From contig JAOWCC010001634.1 in assembly GCA_030867875.1 (NCBI GenBank), forward strand, positions 133,263,593 through 133,327,592: 64,000 nt of DNA, read 5' to 3'. Under the pieces are notes generated by a model. The model did no database searches, was not told the DNA's origin, and saw only the letters and a program-made list of their open reading frames with translations. Made by a program: the position numbers and the translations under genes. The DNA is from Actinernus sp. WN-2022 (taxonomy: Eukaryota; Cnidaria; Anthozoa; Actiniaria; Actinernidae). This document shows positions 22,275 through 33,367 of the stretch, one piece after another (the stretch's first letter is position 1; the number at the start of each line of letters is the position of its first letter).

Positions 22275-22658
22275 TCATATCCTGGGACCAATGCCACCTG
22301 CTGGTCCGATTGCATGGGATGAATTAAGAGGGATTTGGACCAACTGGCGCTGAGCGGCATATAAGTTGGCTTGTCCTGCAGGTCTACCCGTTGGGTTTCT
22401 AATAAAACAGTTCCTCCAGAAGTGGCCGGTTCTTCCACAGTAGAAACATGCGCTCATGGAAGGTAAAGCAGATAAAGGAACATTAGCAGCAGATAATTTA
22501 TTATTAGATCCGCTTCGGGGAAGCGAAAGATCAAACTTGAATTTATTGGACTTTTTTGACTTCTCAACCTTTCTCTTTTCCCTTGACAACTGTACTGACT
22601 TCAAAACTTTCCTAATTCTTCTGTCATCATCAGCATCTTGCACAATAGGCACTGCTTA
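22275..22658 (-). pseudogene. DIRS gag C-terminal part with zinc knuckle
   Basis: About 126 codons: acidic and basic start (QDADDDRRIRK), a lysine-rich stretch, then CFYCGRTGHFWRNC near 22424-22465, a C-x2-C-x4-H-x4-C nucleic-acid-binding knuckle. The frame is cut at 22658 by the microsatellite tail of a LINE. The N-terminal part is recovered 15.8 kb away at 38417-38747. Confidence 0.8.
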
Positions 22659-23225
22659 CATACATACATACTTTATTTGAGACTCCCTTAACAGGGCTTT
22701 TCAGTCACAATACAATATAAAAATATATATAATCTAATTTACAGTAAAAATATAATATAATTTACAGTAAAAATATAATATAATTTACAATTGTAGGTTA
22801 ATTTAATAAACCTTATCTTTATTAAATAAACTATACAAAACATTTCTCTTAAAATTCTGAATATTTTTGATATTTTGTAGATCTTTTGTAAGACTATTCC
22901 ATGCACTGACACCCCGGAAATAAAAAGCTCTTTGTCCCGTTGACAATCTGCAGCGTGGAATATTCAAATTTCCAGATCCCCTAGTATTTCTACCATGAAT
23001 GGCAGAACGCTTAACAAAGTATTTAGATAAATATTCTGGAGCTAATTCATTCATGCATTTAAAAGCTAAAACTAAATCATTAAATATAATCTTTTCTGAG
23101 ACATTTAGCCATTTAAGCGATCTTCGGCCCTCAGAAATATGATCAAGCTTTCTTAATCCTAAGACTATTCTGGCTGCAAAATTCTGCACTACCTGCAGCT
23201 TATATATAATTATATAATAATTATC
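22659..23225 (-). mobile_element. 3' part of a LINE split by the 14.2-kb element
   Basis: The minus-strand frame (about 22803-23165) holds KLQVVQNFAARIVLGLRK, RSAIHGRNTR and GVSAWNSLT, the C-terminal signature of CR1/L2-type LINE reverse transcriptases. It is followed by a short 3' untranslated region and an ATGT microsatellite tail at 22659-22672, where the DIRS gag resumes. The matching N-terminal part is at 37395-38416. Confidence 0.8.
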
Positions 23226-23259
23226 ACTGGAAAAATCCACCCTTTTCCATAGTATGTAA
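23226..23259 (+). repeat. left terminal inverted repeat of the 14-kb segment
   Basis: 34 bp, ACTGGAAAAATC-C-ACCC...TATGTAA, matched in inverse at 37361-37394 with a single C/T difference. Confidence 0.8.
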
Positions 23260-23459
23260 ATATAGTGTAAATACTTTGTAAAGAGACTGTAAATGTAAAT
23301 TTACAATCTCAAGGCACATTTACACACTTTGTAAGATATAATGGACTTTGTAAATTGCTTGTAAATTGTTTGTAAATTCGTATTGATTCCCCTGGTTTCT
23401 GTGTGAAACTCTGTAAATTCTTTGTAAATAACATGTAAATATGTTGTAAATTATAGTTG

Positions 23460-23862
23460 AAAAGTTTGTCAATACTTTGTAAATCCCTGGCAAATGTTTG
23501 TCAATACTTTGTAAATCCCTGGCAAATGTTTGTCAATACTTTGTAAATCCCTGGCAAATGTTTGTCAATACTTTGTAAATCCCTGGCAAATGTTTGTAAA
23601 TACTTTGTAGATCCCTGGCAAATGTTTGTCAATACTTTGTAAATCCCTGGCAAATGTTTGTAAATACTTTGTAAATCCCTGGCAAATGTTTGTCAATACT
23701 TTGTAAATCCCTGGCAAATGTTTGTCAATACTTTGTAAATCCCTGGCAAATGTTTGTCAATACTTTGTAAATCCCTGGCAAATGTTTGTCAATACTTTGT
23801 AAATCCCTGGCAAATGTTTGTCAATACTTTGTAAATCCCTGGCAAATGTTTGTCAATACACT
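23460..23862. repeat. 32-bp tandem array, about 12 copies
   Basis: The unit is built on GTCAATACTTTGTAAATCCC followed by TGGCAAATGTTT. A few units carry GTAAATA in place of GTCAATA, or TAGATC in place of TAAATC. It is subterminal in the 14-kb segment; the related 44-bp array at the other end runs in the opposite orientation. Confidence 0.9.
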
Positions 23863-24043
23863 AGGCGAAAATGTATATTTAAGGTAGTTTGAAAGGTACC
23901 GAAAGGCGACTGAAATGTGAGATTTTGTGTCCTTTACTGTAACTTTAAGAATCCTTAAAGTTGATATTTAATGACCTTTACACGAGTTCTTAAATGCAAC
24001 AAAATGCTGTGTTTAAGGAACACTTAAAGGTTCATAAAGGTTA

Positions 24044-24240
24044 ACTTTCAGTGACTTTTAAGGAAGTATGTAAAGTAGTTAAATATTAACTTTCAGTGAC
24101 TTTAAGGAGGTATGTAAAGTAACTAAATATTAGCTTTCAGCGACTTTAAGGAGGTATGTAAAGTAATTAAATGTGGACTTTCAGCGACTTTAAGGAGGTA
24201 TGTAAAGTAATTAAATGTTGACTTTCAGTGACTTTAAGAG
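24044..24240. repeat. 44-bp tandem repeat, about 4.5 copies
   Basis: GGAGGTATGTAAAGTAA recurs at 44-bp spacing (24106, 24150, 24194), with CTTTCAG(T/C)GACTTTAAG between copies. Confidence 0.8.
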
Positions 24241-24543
24241 CACAGGTAAAGGCTTGCAAATTATTACAATCAGTGACTTTCAGGGATGATATACATTGTA
24301 TAGGAACTTTTGCTTCCTTTAGGGGCACATGTAAATGCAAATATTTAGTGACTTTCAAGAAATTTAGGGCTCACTTTATATATACTGTTATGTCAACTAT
24401 ATAAACATTTAGGTGACATCATTAAATGCGTTTTCATTTCCTTTTTAGGAAACTTTAAACACCAACCAAAACATTAAAGTTTCACCAATATATTGTTTTC
24501 AGACTGCAGTAAATACTACTAACTTCGATGTATAAGAGCATTT

Positions 24544-24750
24544 AAAAGTATTTTACAGGCAGGGCAAACTGTGTTTATATGCCGAAACATACAAGACTAT
24601 TAGAGTGACTTCTCTTTGCAGTCTGTCTCAAAAGTATTTGCAGTCTGTCTTAAAAGTATTTTACAGGCAGGACAAACTGTGTTTATATGCCGAAACATAC
24701 AAGACTATTAGAGTGACTTCTCTTTGCAGTCTGTCTCAATTTCAACCCAG
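24544..24750. repeat. 108-bp tandem duplication
   Basis: TTACAGGCAGG(G/A)CAAACTG and the following ~95 bp occur at 24553 and again at 24661. Confidence 0.8.
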
Positions 24751-26343
24751 TGCTATAAAATAACCCATTGGATAGATAACAAACCACAATATTTTTTTCT
24801 CCAATATAAATGTATTTGTTCCTTTTCTCAAATAACAACAATAAAAATTCGGAGATATCACCTACACTGTATATATGTCCTGTTATGATAATTGGCACTT
24901 ATATGATAAGCAGAATATAGACTTGTTGCAAGTTGACATCTAAAATATTTTGGAAATCAAGCAAAGTGACAAGTGCAAAAAACAGGTTAAAGGACTTTGC
25001 ATAAGGAACCATTCATTATTTATGGAGAGGGGGGAGAAAATTATTCCCAGAGAAAAAATAATAATTGTGACCCACCCCTTTAAACAGTTTTCTAAGCTGT
25101 GACCCCCCAACTCCCATGCAAATTTTAAAGTAGAACCCCCATACCTTAGTCTGAAGTGTAATCTATTCCATGAGTAACTGTCTCTCAACAAAACACAACA
25201 AGAAAGGTGTACTAATCATACTGGACATTCTTATGAAACAAGGCTGCTTTGTACTTGATTCATATGAACTGGTTGCAAACATTATGGACATACTTGAAAG
25301 CAGTTGGTTTGTTACTTGTGATAGTACTTTTGTAGTTGATCTTTTTTGGGTATGGCCTCCAATCTCATGTAAAAATGCAGATACTGTAGGGGCTGGTGGC
25401 AATAATCACATTTGTGTTTTTTTTCTTCTTGAAATCATTCTAATAGCTAAGTTCTTTTTTTATACATGTATGTAGGTGGTACAGTCATCCAGAATATTGA
25501 TATAGAACAAAATCATGTTGTTAAATATAAGTTCCTATCAACAGCTGTATTATTGGGATATCTCTACCGGCTCATCTGATAGTTAATTATATCATGACCC
25601 ACCCTGTGTTCTAAAAAAATGATTGTGACCACCCTATTATCCCCCCCCCCCCCACCCCTCCACCATATTTAATGAGTGGTCCCTAATATTCATAAAAATA
25701 AATGTCTGAAATAAAGACATGCGAATGCCTTTATATGTGCAATTTAGTTTAATAGAGTAAATAATTTATAGCAATGATTCACTGTTAAAAGTCCATTCGA
25801 GTGTTTGTAGCCTATTCAGACTTTTCCTCAGCCAGGAGTACTCCCTGAAGAGCTGTTTTCATTTTGCATTACCCATTTAACGTAGCTCTCAGGGAAGGAT
25901 CTACATGTATGTGACTGTTGATCACTCATGCATCTGATATGCTCTTGAATTGCTCGCCTTGTCAAGCTTGACAAGTAGTGCTGGTCAAGTGCTCATTTTC
26001 CCTCCTTCAGCCCCTTTCTCTCCTAGGGGAGGCTCTTCACAATGTACACAAGTCTCCTCTCTCCATCTTCTACTTCTTCCTCACTATCCTCTGATGACAC
26101 ATAGTTTGTGGTTGCTAAAACCAGTTCATGTTCTCTCATTTGGCCAATCAATCTTTTCCAGTGCATCTGATCAGTTTAACTGTTTCTGAAAAAAAGAAAG
26201 AAACAAAACATGAAATCAAAATGCAGTTTAGGTAGCCAATGACAATTAAATATTGCTTCTTTAACTTCCAAGGAGAAAATTTGAAAAGCAAAGAAATGGC
26301 TGAGTCACTGAAAAGTCTCAATAGCTGTAGATGCCACTCGCAT
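24751..26343. other. unassigned interior of the 14-kb segment
   Basis: Imperfect inverted copies of a C/G-rich motif near 25005-25100 and 25590-25690 (including a run of 15 C at about 25640) suggest a decayed foldback around a 101-codon frame at 25170-25475 (+). That frame has no family I recognise. A 79-codon frame at 25950-26189 is equally unconvincing. Confidence 0.35.
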
Positions 26344-26352
26344 GGTGGTGGG

Positions 26353-27184
26353 TAGCCTATGTCGCATCCGAACTGAACCCCGGTTAAGTCCATCTGCGAA
26401 TTAATGAACAAAAGCTTGTTTTGGACCCCCAGCAGAGTAGCACAATTATATGTACCCTCCTGATTGGTTTTTACAAATGCTCATTCTTACACATCTTCTG
26501 AATGGCCATTCAACTGTCAGCAGTGTGACTTACAGCTAATTTACATTTCAAAATATGGTGGCTTTTATGCACGTCATTTATGAGAAAAGCAATGGCATCT
26601 GTACTGTATATCAGTTTGAAATCAAGATTTGTTTGCTAAAACAAGAGCAGTTGACCGGAGTTGAGTTCAGATGTGGCACATACTAGATCTTTCCAAGCAG
26701 CCTGCACTGGAGATTTGTTTGTGTGTTCCTCGAACAAGCATTTTGTCGTGACAGATTCTATTTAATGTGTTCAGCAAGTTTCCTTTCATGTGGCACTATA
26801 AACCACGGGCAGCCTATTGTGTTACATTACTTCAAAACCTGACCTAAAATTGAAATTAACCTAACATGCTCCGGTAGTAAAACACAGGGAAATGACGACT
26901 GAGCTTGTCTTGGGCGAGAAATTCCAAAGTAAACAGCTGACTCGCATGCAAACAAACAGTTTCAACCGAGCGGTCTCTGACATGAACTGCCCATCATAAC
27001 AATCTCCAAAGCTGGTGACAGTTGAATGACAAGTCAGAAGACGTGTAAGAATCAGCATTTGTAAAAACCAATCAGAGGAGGGTACATATAATCGTGCTAC
27101 TCTGCTGGGGGTCCAAAGCAAGCTTTCATTCGTTAATTCGCAGACAGACTTAACCAGGGTTCAGTTCGGATGCAACGCAGGCTA
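26353..27184. mobile_element. MULE-like foldback element with 9-bp duplication
   Basis: Inverted arms of about 180 bp start TAGCCTATGTCGCATCCG on the left and end CGGATGCAACGCAGGCTA on the right. The element is flanked by the exact 9-bp duplication GGTGGTGGG (26344-26352 and 27185-27193). Nine-base duplications are characteristic of Mutator-like elements. No transposase is encoded. Confidence 0.75.
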
Positions 27185-27339
27185 GGTGGTGGGCTGATTC
27201 ACTAATCAGACTAATTATGTTTGTGGAAGTTTGGTCCTTTTGCCTATAACTATTACCTCTTGAAAATTATAGTATCCCACCAAAGAGGAAGTATAACTTT
27301 CCAATCTCGGCAAATGTTGGGTTTGTATTCCAAAAAGTC

Positions 27340-27620
27340 TATTTTTAAAAACCCTAACCATCAACAATGGGTGCTCACTAATTTAGGGTTCTTTAGAGCT
27401 AATCACTAAACAACACTGAAATATAATACTGTAATTCTTAAATGTTTATGTGAATTAATCTAAACCCTTACCCTACATTTTGAAAAACCCTAACCATCAA
27501 CAATGGGTGCTCGCTAATGTAGGGTTCTTTAGGGCTAATTACTAAACACAGAAATAAATTTACTCCTTAAATGTTCCTGTGCCACTGACCCAAACCCTAA
27601 CATAAAAAAAAACCTAACAT
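27340..27620. repeat. 136-bp tandem repeat, two copies
   Basis: ACCCTAACCATCAACAATGG occurs at 27351 and 27487 with similar following sequence. A related pair in inverse orientation is at 31080-31420. Confidence 0.75.
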
Positions 27621-28742
27621 CAATGAACGTACAACGTACAACAAATTACCTAGGTCGAATCAAATTTGACCTGGAATTCAACTTAACCTAGGTTGAATTG
27701 ATTTTGACCTGGAATTCAATTTGACCTACAACATATACATAAATATGTGCTTACCCTTCTCCTCGATGCTAACACTTGTCCTTCTACTTTAATTTGTTTG
27801 GTCACAGCCTCTTCTCTTTCAGTGAGTCTGTTTAGTGTAGTTTCAAAGTACCTGTGAATGATCATGCAGTTTAATGAAACTATTAAATAGCAATTCAAAA
27901 ACTCTTGAATAATTAATGAGCATTTTGTCCAATCAGATGAAGCAAATCAGTCACGTGCATGGTCCTTTATACCTGATAAAATCTCATCATTCTAAAAGGC
28001 CCGCGGAGGGATTTGAATTCTGTCCCAGAGGGAACGGGGTTAATGATTGAGACAATGGCATTTCTATTGATGTTTCAGCTTTCTCATTGAATTGCTAATT
28101 AGGATGAACGTTTTATATAAAGAATACTAATGAACATGAAATTTTATATAAAGTTTCATCCTAATTAAGAATTCACTGATAAAGACCCAAAGAAAGCAAA
28201 AAGTACACGGAACATAAGGTACCTAGATAATAAATTTTGCACTAAATTTACTAATATCAGCAGACTACCGAGATACACAGATAATATTTTTTAAATGAAG
28301 TTATCCAACTACCATTACTTGTTTACCGAGCCACTGTTTAGTTCCAATTATTAAACCAAACTCAAAGCCGCCAAATAATAAGAACGTGCATTAAACTTAC
28401 ATATTTTGTGTCGGAGTCAACAAATTTAGAGTCTGCCGTCATATCAGTCACAAGTCTTGAACTTTATCGAGGTAAACCACGACATCAAATCCTTCAAGTG
28501 CAGGTTCAGTTCTTGCATTGCGAAACGCCGCTTCAAACAACATAGTATGGTAATTTCTTCATGTCATTTCATTCCCTTGAGATTTTCGTAATTGCAGGCG
28601 GTGATTACTTCGAATATTTTGCATGGCGTTGTGAATACAAAGGTTCAATGGTTCATTAAGTGAACCATTCCCTTGAGATGTGCGTCTTTCTTTCATTGCA
28701 TTTTTAAAGCGTTTTTGAAGCCGTTTAAAACACTCACAGCAC
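27621..28742. other. no gene; short AT-rich repeats
   Basis: Two copies of a ~45-bp unit around TTGACCTGGAATTCAA lie at 27645-27730. The rest shows no supported feature. Confidence 0.4.
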
Positions 28743-28806
28743 GTGTTTTATCAAGTCTAAAAATTCTCGGGCTTCGCCCTCAAATTTTTAAACTTGATAA
28801 AACACT
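28743..28806. repeat. short hairpin (imperfect palindrome)
   Basis: GTGTTTTATCAAGT and its inverse close a ~64-base hairpin with GGGCTTCGCCC at the apex. Similar hairpins occur at 39352, 42199 and 45386. Confidence 0.6.
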
Positions 28807-28837
28807 GCTGTTCATGTTTTAAACAGTACTTAAAGTA

Positions 28838-29097
28838 AAAGTAAAGCAACTTTATTTAACGTCGGTAACTCGTGACAGTCTGATGAGACTGATAAACTTA
28901 AGGCAGACGGAAGTCCTATGATTTTACGTCCTTATCTGAGAAGACGTGAAGGTCTAACCATTTGCAGTTGTTTCACAAAGGCAGCACCATCTACTCAGTT
29001 ATTTTAAGACCCCGAGTGTTGGTCTGGCCGGGGTTTGAACCCGCGACCTCCCGCTCAACAGACCAGAGCTTATAACAACTGAGCTAACCGGTTAATT
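28838..29097 (-). mobile_element. tRNA-derived SINE
   Basis: On the minus strand the head reads GGTTAGCTCAGTTG (A box), with the B box GGGTTCAAACCCC about 40 bases on. A body and an AT-rich tail (GTTAAATAAAGTTGCTTTAC) end at 28838. The tRNA-like part folds poorly as a cloverleaf, so it is a SINE, not a tRNA gene. Confidence 0.8.
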
Positions 29098-29240
29098 AAA
29101 AGCTACAAAAAATGTAAAAATAACCAACAATAACCAGGGGCAAATAAAATTACTTGGCAAGTACAACAATCAAAAATGTAGATCAATTCTACATATCTAC
29201 ATGAATTACTTTTTTAACCTGTACATGTACTTTTATTTAA

Positions 29241-29752
29241 AGTGCTTCTAACCCTTCTTGATATTTTTCTACCTATGAACCTTTGAAAGGTTTTGAGTAC
29301 TTCTGTGAAGAAATTTTTGGTTTACAAAGAATACTCTATGTTCTACACTTTTCCTGGCCCATGACCATGTTAGAAAAAGCCTGGGTCGATTCCTGGGTCG
29401 ACGTCATTTCATTAATGCATTATCCTTCATGGTGCCTTTCTATCACGACAACATCAATTTATAGAAAATATACACAGTTTGCGAGTTGTTACTAAAGAAA
29501 AAAGTCATTTTAGACAAAATGCTAAGTATTTATTCAAGTTATTGCAAAGTCGAATTAATTATATGACATCTACCCGGTAATCGACCCAGGCTTTTTCTAA
29601 CGCGGTCATGGGTCAGGAAAGGTCAATTTTTCACCATTTCAAGCAAGCGTAGAACATAGAGTATTCTTTGTAAACCAACAATTTCTTCGCAAAAGTACTC
29701 AAAACCTTTCAAAGGTTCATAGGTGAAAAATACCAAGAAGGGTTAGAAGCAC
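29241..29752. mobile_element. TTAA-flanked foldback element (512 bp)
   Basis: Second copy of the 20793-21330 family. TTAA lies at 29237-29240 and 29753-29756, and the arms start AGTGCTTCTAACCC. The long inverted arms share CCTTTGAAAGGTTTTGAGTA with the first copy. Confidence 0.85.
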
Positions 29753-30248
29753 TTTAAACATAATTACATGTACATTTAAACATTACAACAGTTCTTGGAA
29801 AAAAATCCATAAAAATATTTTGTCTGAATAATTTAAACAAAGAAATGCAGGAAAATGCTGCAAACTTTGCTTGTTATTGTGTAGTGCTTTGACTTGACTG
29901 TCCTTTCTTTCAATATCATTGTTCCAGTAAATATTGAGATTTTAGCAATGTTGTTTTTTCACCAAGTTATTTGGATCTGTTACCACTGAGCTGCAACATT
30001 CGTCTCAAATCAGTTCTGCTTTCCAAAACATATACGACGTATATCTCAGTGCAAGCTCTTTCACTGGTTGGACTTAACTGATTTGGTTTTGTGATCGATA
30101 AATATTTGATTTGGTAAAATTTTCTGGAATTTCTTAAGTGTTATTGCTTTAATTTTGGTTCTCAAATTTTGTATATCTCGAATACTGCATATTAGTAATA
30201 TGTACATTAGAAAAAAATGATTGTTTGGGACTCAAGGGTACATGTACC

Positions 30249-30566
30249 ATGTACCAAATTTCCTGCTTGCAGAACCTTCATTCCTCCCTTTCTGTAATTG
30301 AACTGGTGGGGGAAGGCGGCTCTGCCCCCGTCACAACATTGTTTGATCTACATGTACATGTAACTACCATCCACAACCATGGATGAATAAATTATAAAAA
30401 ACATACAGTGCATAAGCTTCCAAGCATGGCAAGTGTTTTTGTGTCGCTTAGTAACACAACGCTTGCGCAACACCCAATGTTGTGACTGAGGCAGAGCTTT
30501 CTTTCCCCTTTCATTTTGATTATAGCAAGGAAGAATAGAAGGTTCTGCAAGCAGGGAAGGGTACCA
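30249..30566. mobile_element. foldback MITE (about 318 bp)
   Basis: Inverted arms of about 90 bp begin around GTACC and contain CTGCTTGCAGAACCTTC; the inverse is at 30535-30565. No coding capacity. Confidence 0.6.
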
Positions 30567-31079
30567 ATGAAATGACCGTATAAACGACAACAAAGAAATA
30601 AGGAATATACATGGAGGACAAGACAGAGAGCAAACATATTATTAGAAGTTTCCCTTACGGAAAAGACTGGAACATACTAGTGAGAGTTCAAGTGCTGTCA
30701 ACTCAAGTAACTTGATCTTTTTCTCTCTAATGTAAATGCATATGGTCCTTAATTCTCAAAAAATGAATTTCAAGTCACTTGGCAAAATTTTTAAATTGTA
30801 CATTTCACCACGGTGTCTAATAGAGAAATTGACAACAAATAGGAAAAAATACACTGTTGATATAATATATGTGCATTTCCCAGGCCCCACTCGAGGGTCC
30901 ACCTCTGCCTGGAATATAGTGAGTTCAAAAAATGTTAACCAGTTCAAAATATTTACACCAGTTCAATTTTTTTAAACCAGTTCATTTTTGTAAATCTGGT
31001 TTATCTTTAAGATTCTAAAAGGGAAGTTATGTTAACTGATGTTAGAGTTATTTTAAATGTTGGATTTGGGATTAGAATA
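30567..31079. other. no recognisable feature
   Basis: Short frames on both strands at 30736-30975 have no recognisable domain. Confidence 0.35.
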
Positions 31080-31420
31080 GTTCACATGATTATTGAAGGA
31101 GGATTATAGTCTGTGTTAGTGATTTAGCCCTGAACACCCTAAATTGGTGACTATACATGTAGCTCTAAACACCCTAAATTAGTGAGCACCCATTGTTGAT
31201 GGTTAGGGTCTTTTTAAATGTAGGGGTAGGGTTTGGATTAGTTCACAGGACCATTGAAGAATCATTACTTATCTGCATTTAGTGATCTAAATTTAGCGAC
31301 TATAGCTCTAAAAACCCTAACTTAGTGAGCACCCTTTGTTGATAGTTAGGCTGTTTATAAATTTAGGGGTAGGGCTTGGATTAGTTCACAGGACCATTGA
31401 AGAACTTGCATATACAGTGC
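31080..31420. repeat. 143-bp tandem repeat, about 2.3 copies
   Basis: GTGAGCACCCATTGTTGATG followed by GTTAGGG recurs 143 bp later. This is the inverse of the 27340-27620 repeat, so the two arrays face each other across 3.5 kb. Confidence 0.75.
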
Positions 31421-31775
31421 TTGGGTAGGGTATTCTGTAGTTGCCCCAATACTCCGGTTACTCTTTGACTTTATCGTACTTAAGACTTCATAATGAAAAA
31501 TAAGTATTGTGCAGGTAAATAATCGTGTAGTATGGTGTACAGTTCACTCATGTTTTGTTCACGTAAGTATATACAGACAATTGCGAAAATCTCAGGGGAG
31601 GGTTGGGTGGAATTTTTTTCTTTTTAAATTCCCTCCCAAAATACTAAACCCCATCTTTTTATGAATCCCAAAAAATTCAAAAATCCCTTTTTAGAATCTT
31701 GGAAAAAAAACAGTTTTGAAATTTTGAACTGGTTTGGAAATTTTGAATCAAAATATTTTGCAACATTACCACAAC

Positions 31776-32138
31776 ATATACCTTATTTTGAAACCAGTGC
31801 TCAAGTGGATCGGCTCAATGGTAAAGTGGTAAAGAGCCCGCACTTTTGATTCCAACGTTCAGAGTTCTATTCCCACACGAGCCACAATTTACTTTAACTT
31901 CTTTTTCTCCTTTCTCAGTTTTATTTAATATTTTCCTCTATTTTAAGCTATTAGAGCTGCCTTCTACACTAAAAACATACTGGTGTTTTGTAGTTGTGTC
32001 CAAGGAAGGAGAATAAGAAGTGCAAAAAAATGTGGCTCATGTGGGAATCAAACGGATTGTTGAATTCAAAAGCGTGTTCTCTAGACCACTTTACCATAGA
32101 GCCGATTCACTTGAACACTGGTTTCAAAATAAGGTATA
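31776..32138. mobile_element. foldback element with tRNA-like sequence in its arms
   Basis: Arms 31776-31890 and 32025-32138 are inverted copies sharing ACCTTATTTTGAAACCAGTG. Each arm contains a tRNA-like stretch (GGCTCAATGGTAAAGTGG, then a B-box-like GAGTTCTATTCCC at about 31860). Confidence 0.6.
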
Positions 32139-32679
32139 CAAATGTATGTGAAAACGTTCCGAGACCATGAACTTTGGGAACTTGCATTGTCAAGCGTAAA
32201 TTGTTTGACTCGAGAAATGGGGTTATTTCAATTAAATGGCATTTGGCTCTTGGAGTAGGTACTGTCATGCTAATATTTGAGGTTTAGTTACATTGATTTT
32301 AGATGAAAATTCGAGTGTGGTCAGTTCTAGACTCTTAGGTGGAGATAGAGGTAGAGAGGTAAAATTTCAACAGAACTTGCTGAAATTGCATACAGAGCCC
32401 AATGAAGAACAGATAAAGACTTCAGGTGAGTTTTTTATATTTTTTTTCCCAGTCTGCATTTTATACAAGTCTACATTTTACACCCAGTCTGCAGATTACA
32501 CTGACCGTAGTGAGACCAGCACTTTCACTGTCCTCCTACAAGTCCCACCTTTTACAATATTATACGTCAGCCCTGAAAACATCTTATAACCCAGACAATC
32601 CACGCACATGGAAGTCAGTTTGTGTAAAATATAACTCTGTCTGTAGCCTACTCAGTCCTTTAACTTCTTGTTTTTAGTC

Positions 32680-32915
32680 ACCTTGCGGTTGTGAAATCAT
32701 TATCATTAGTTCTTTCTTTGACTATTATTAATTTAATTTAGTGTCATGGTCCCGCAGTAATTGGCTTGAGCTGTTGCGGTCAACCTGCCTTTTATCATTT
32801 TGTTTCTACATCATTGTAATTTGTTAAAACTATTGTTTGTGGTATCATTCCTGATATTTATGTTTCCTTCAGGCGAAGCTTGAAATAAATAAATAAATAA
32901 ATAAATAAATAAACT
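32680..32915 (+). mobile_element. LINE 3' end with AAAT tail
   Basis: GC-balanced 3'-untranslated-like sequence ends with CAGGCGAAGCTTGAAATAAA and a repeated AAAT tail to 32915. No coding part was recognised with confidence. Confidence 0.5.
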
Positions 32916-33367
32916 CCAAAATGACAAACTTTCTCATGATGAAAGACAAAAATAATTACTCAGATTAGCAGAGTATGCTTTCCAGGTAAACTGGAGAAAA
33001 TGTGGGACAATTTTGCTGAAGGATGGCAGAGATTCGAGTGGATGAAAATTATTGCTTTCTAGCTTGAAATCGAAATCAATTTTGTAGAATAAGCTTTTGC
33101 AATGCACTTTAATCTTTGCCATCCTCAATCGTAATTGTTTAAAAAGCATACCAGGACATTCACATAGTATTTCTCTTCTATCTTACGGTGTTATTAATGT
33201 GTAGTTTTGTTTTAAAGAAGCTCTGCCGGCGTTTGAAACGGGTGTTGCTAAATCACGGGCGAGGATCGAGGCAGAGCCGGCGCACGAAATACGAGTGGTC
33301 AGCGGTATAAAGAGTGAATAGCACAGCAAGCCCACCCTAAGAGTTAGAATGAACAACAGTACTCCTC

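Noticed and set aside
23460..23862. CRISPR-like appearance of the 32-bp array
   Set aside because: The whole unit repeats with no unique spacers, no cas genes are present, and the surroundings are eukaryotic.
27340..31420. Telomere-like TTAGGG/CCCTAA repeats
   Set aside because: The hexamers occur singly within longer ~140-bp units and are not in tandem.
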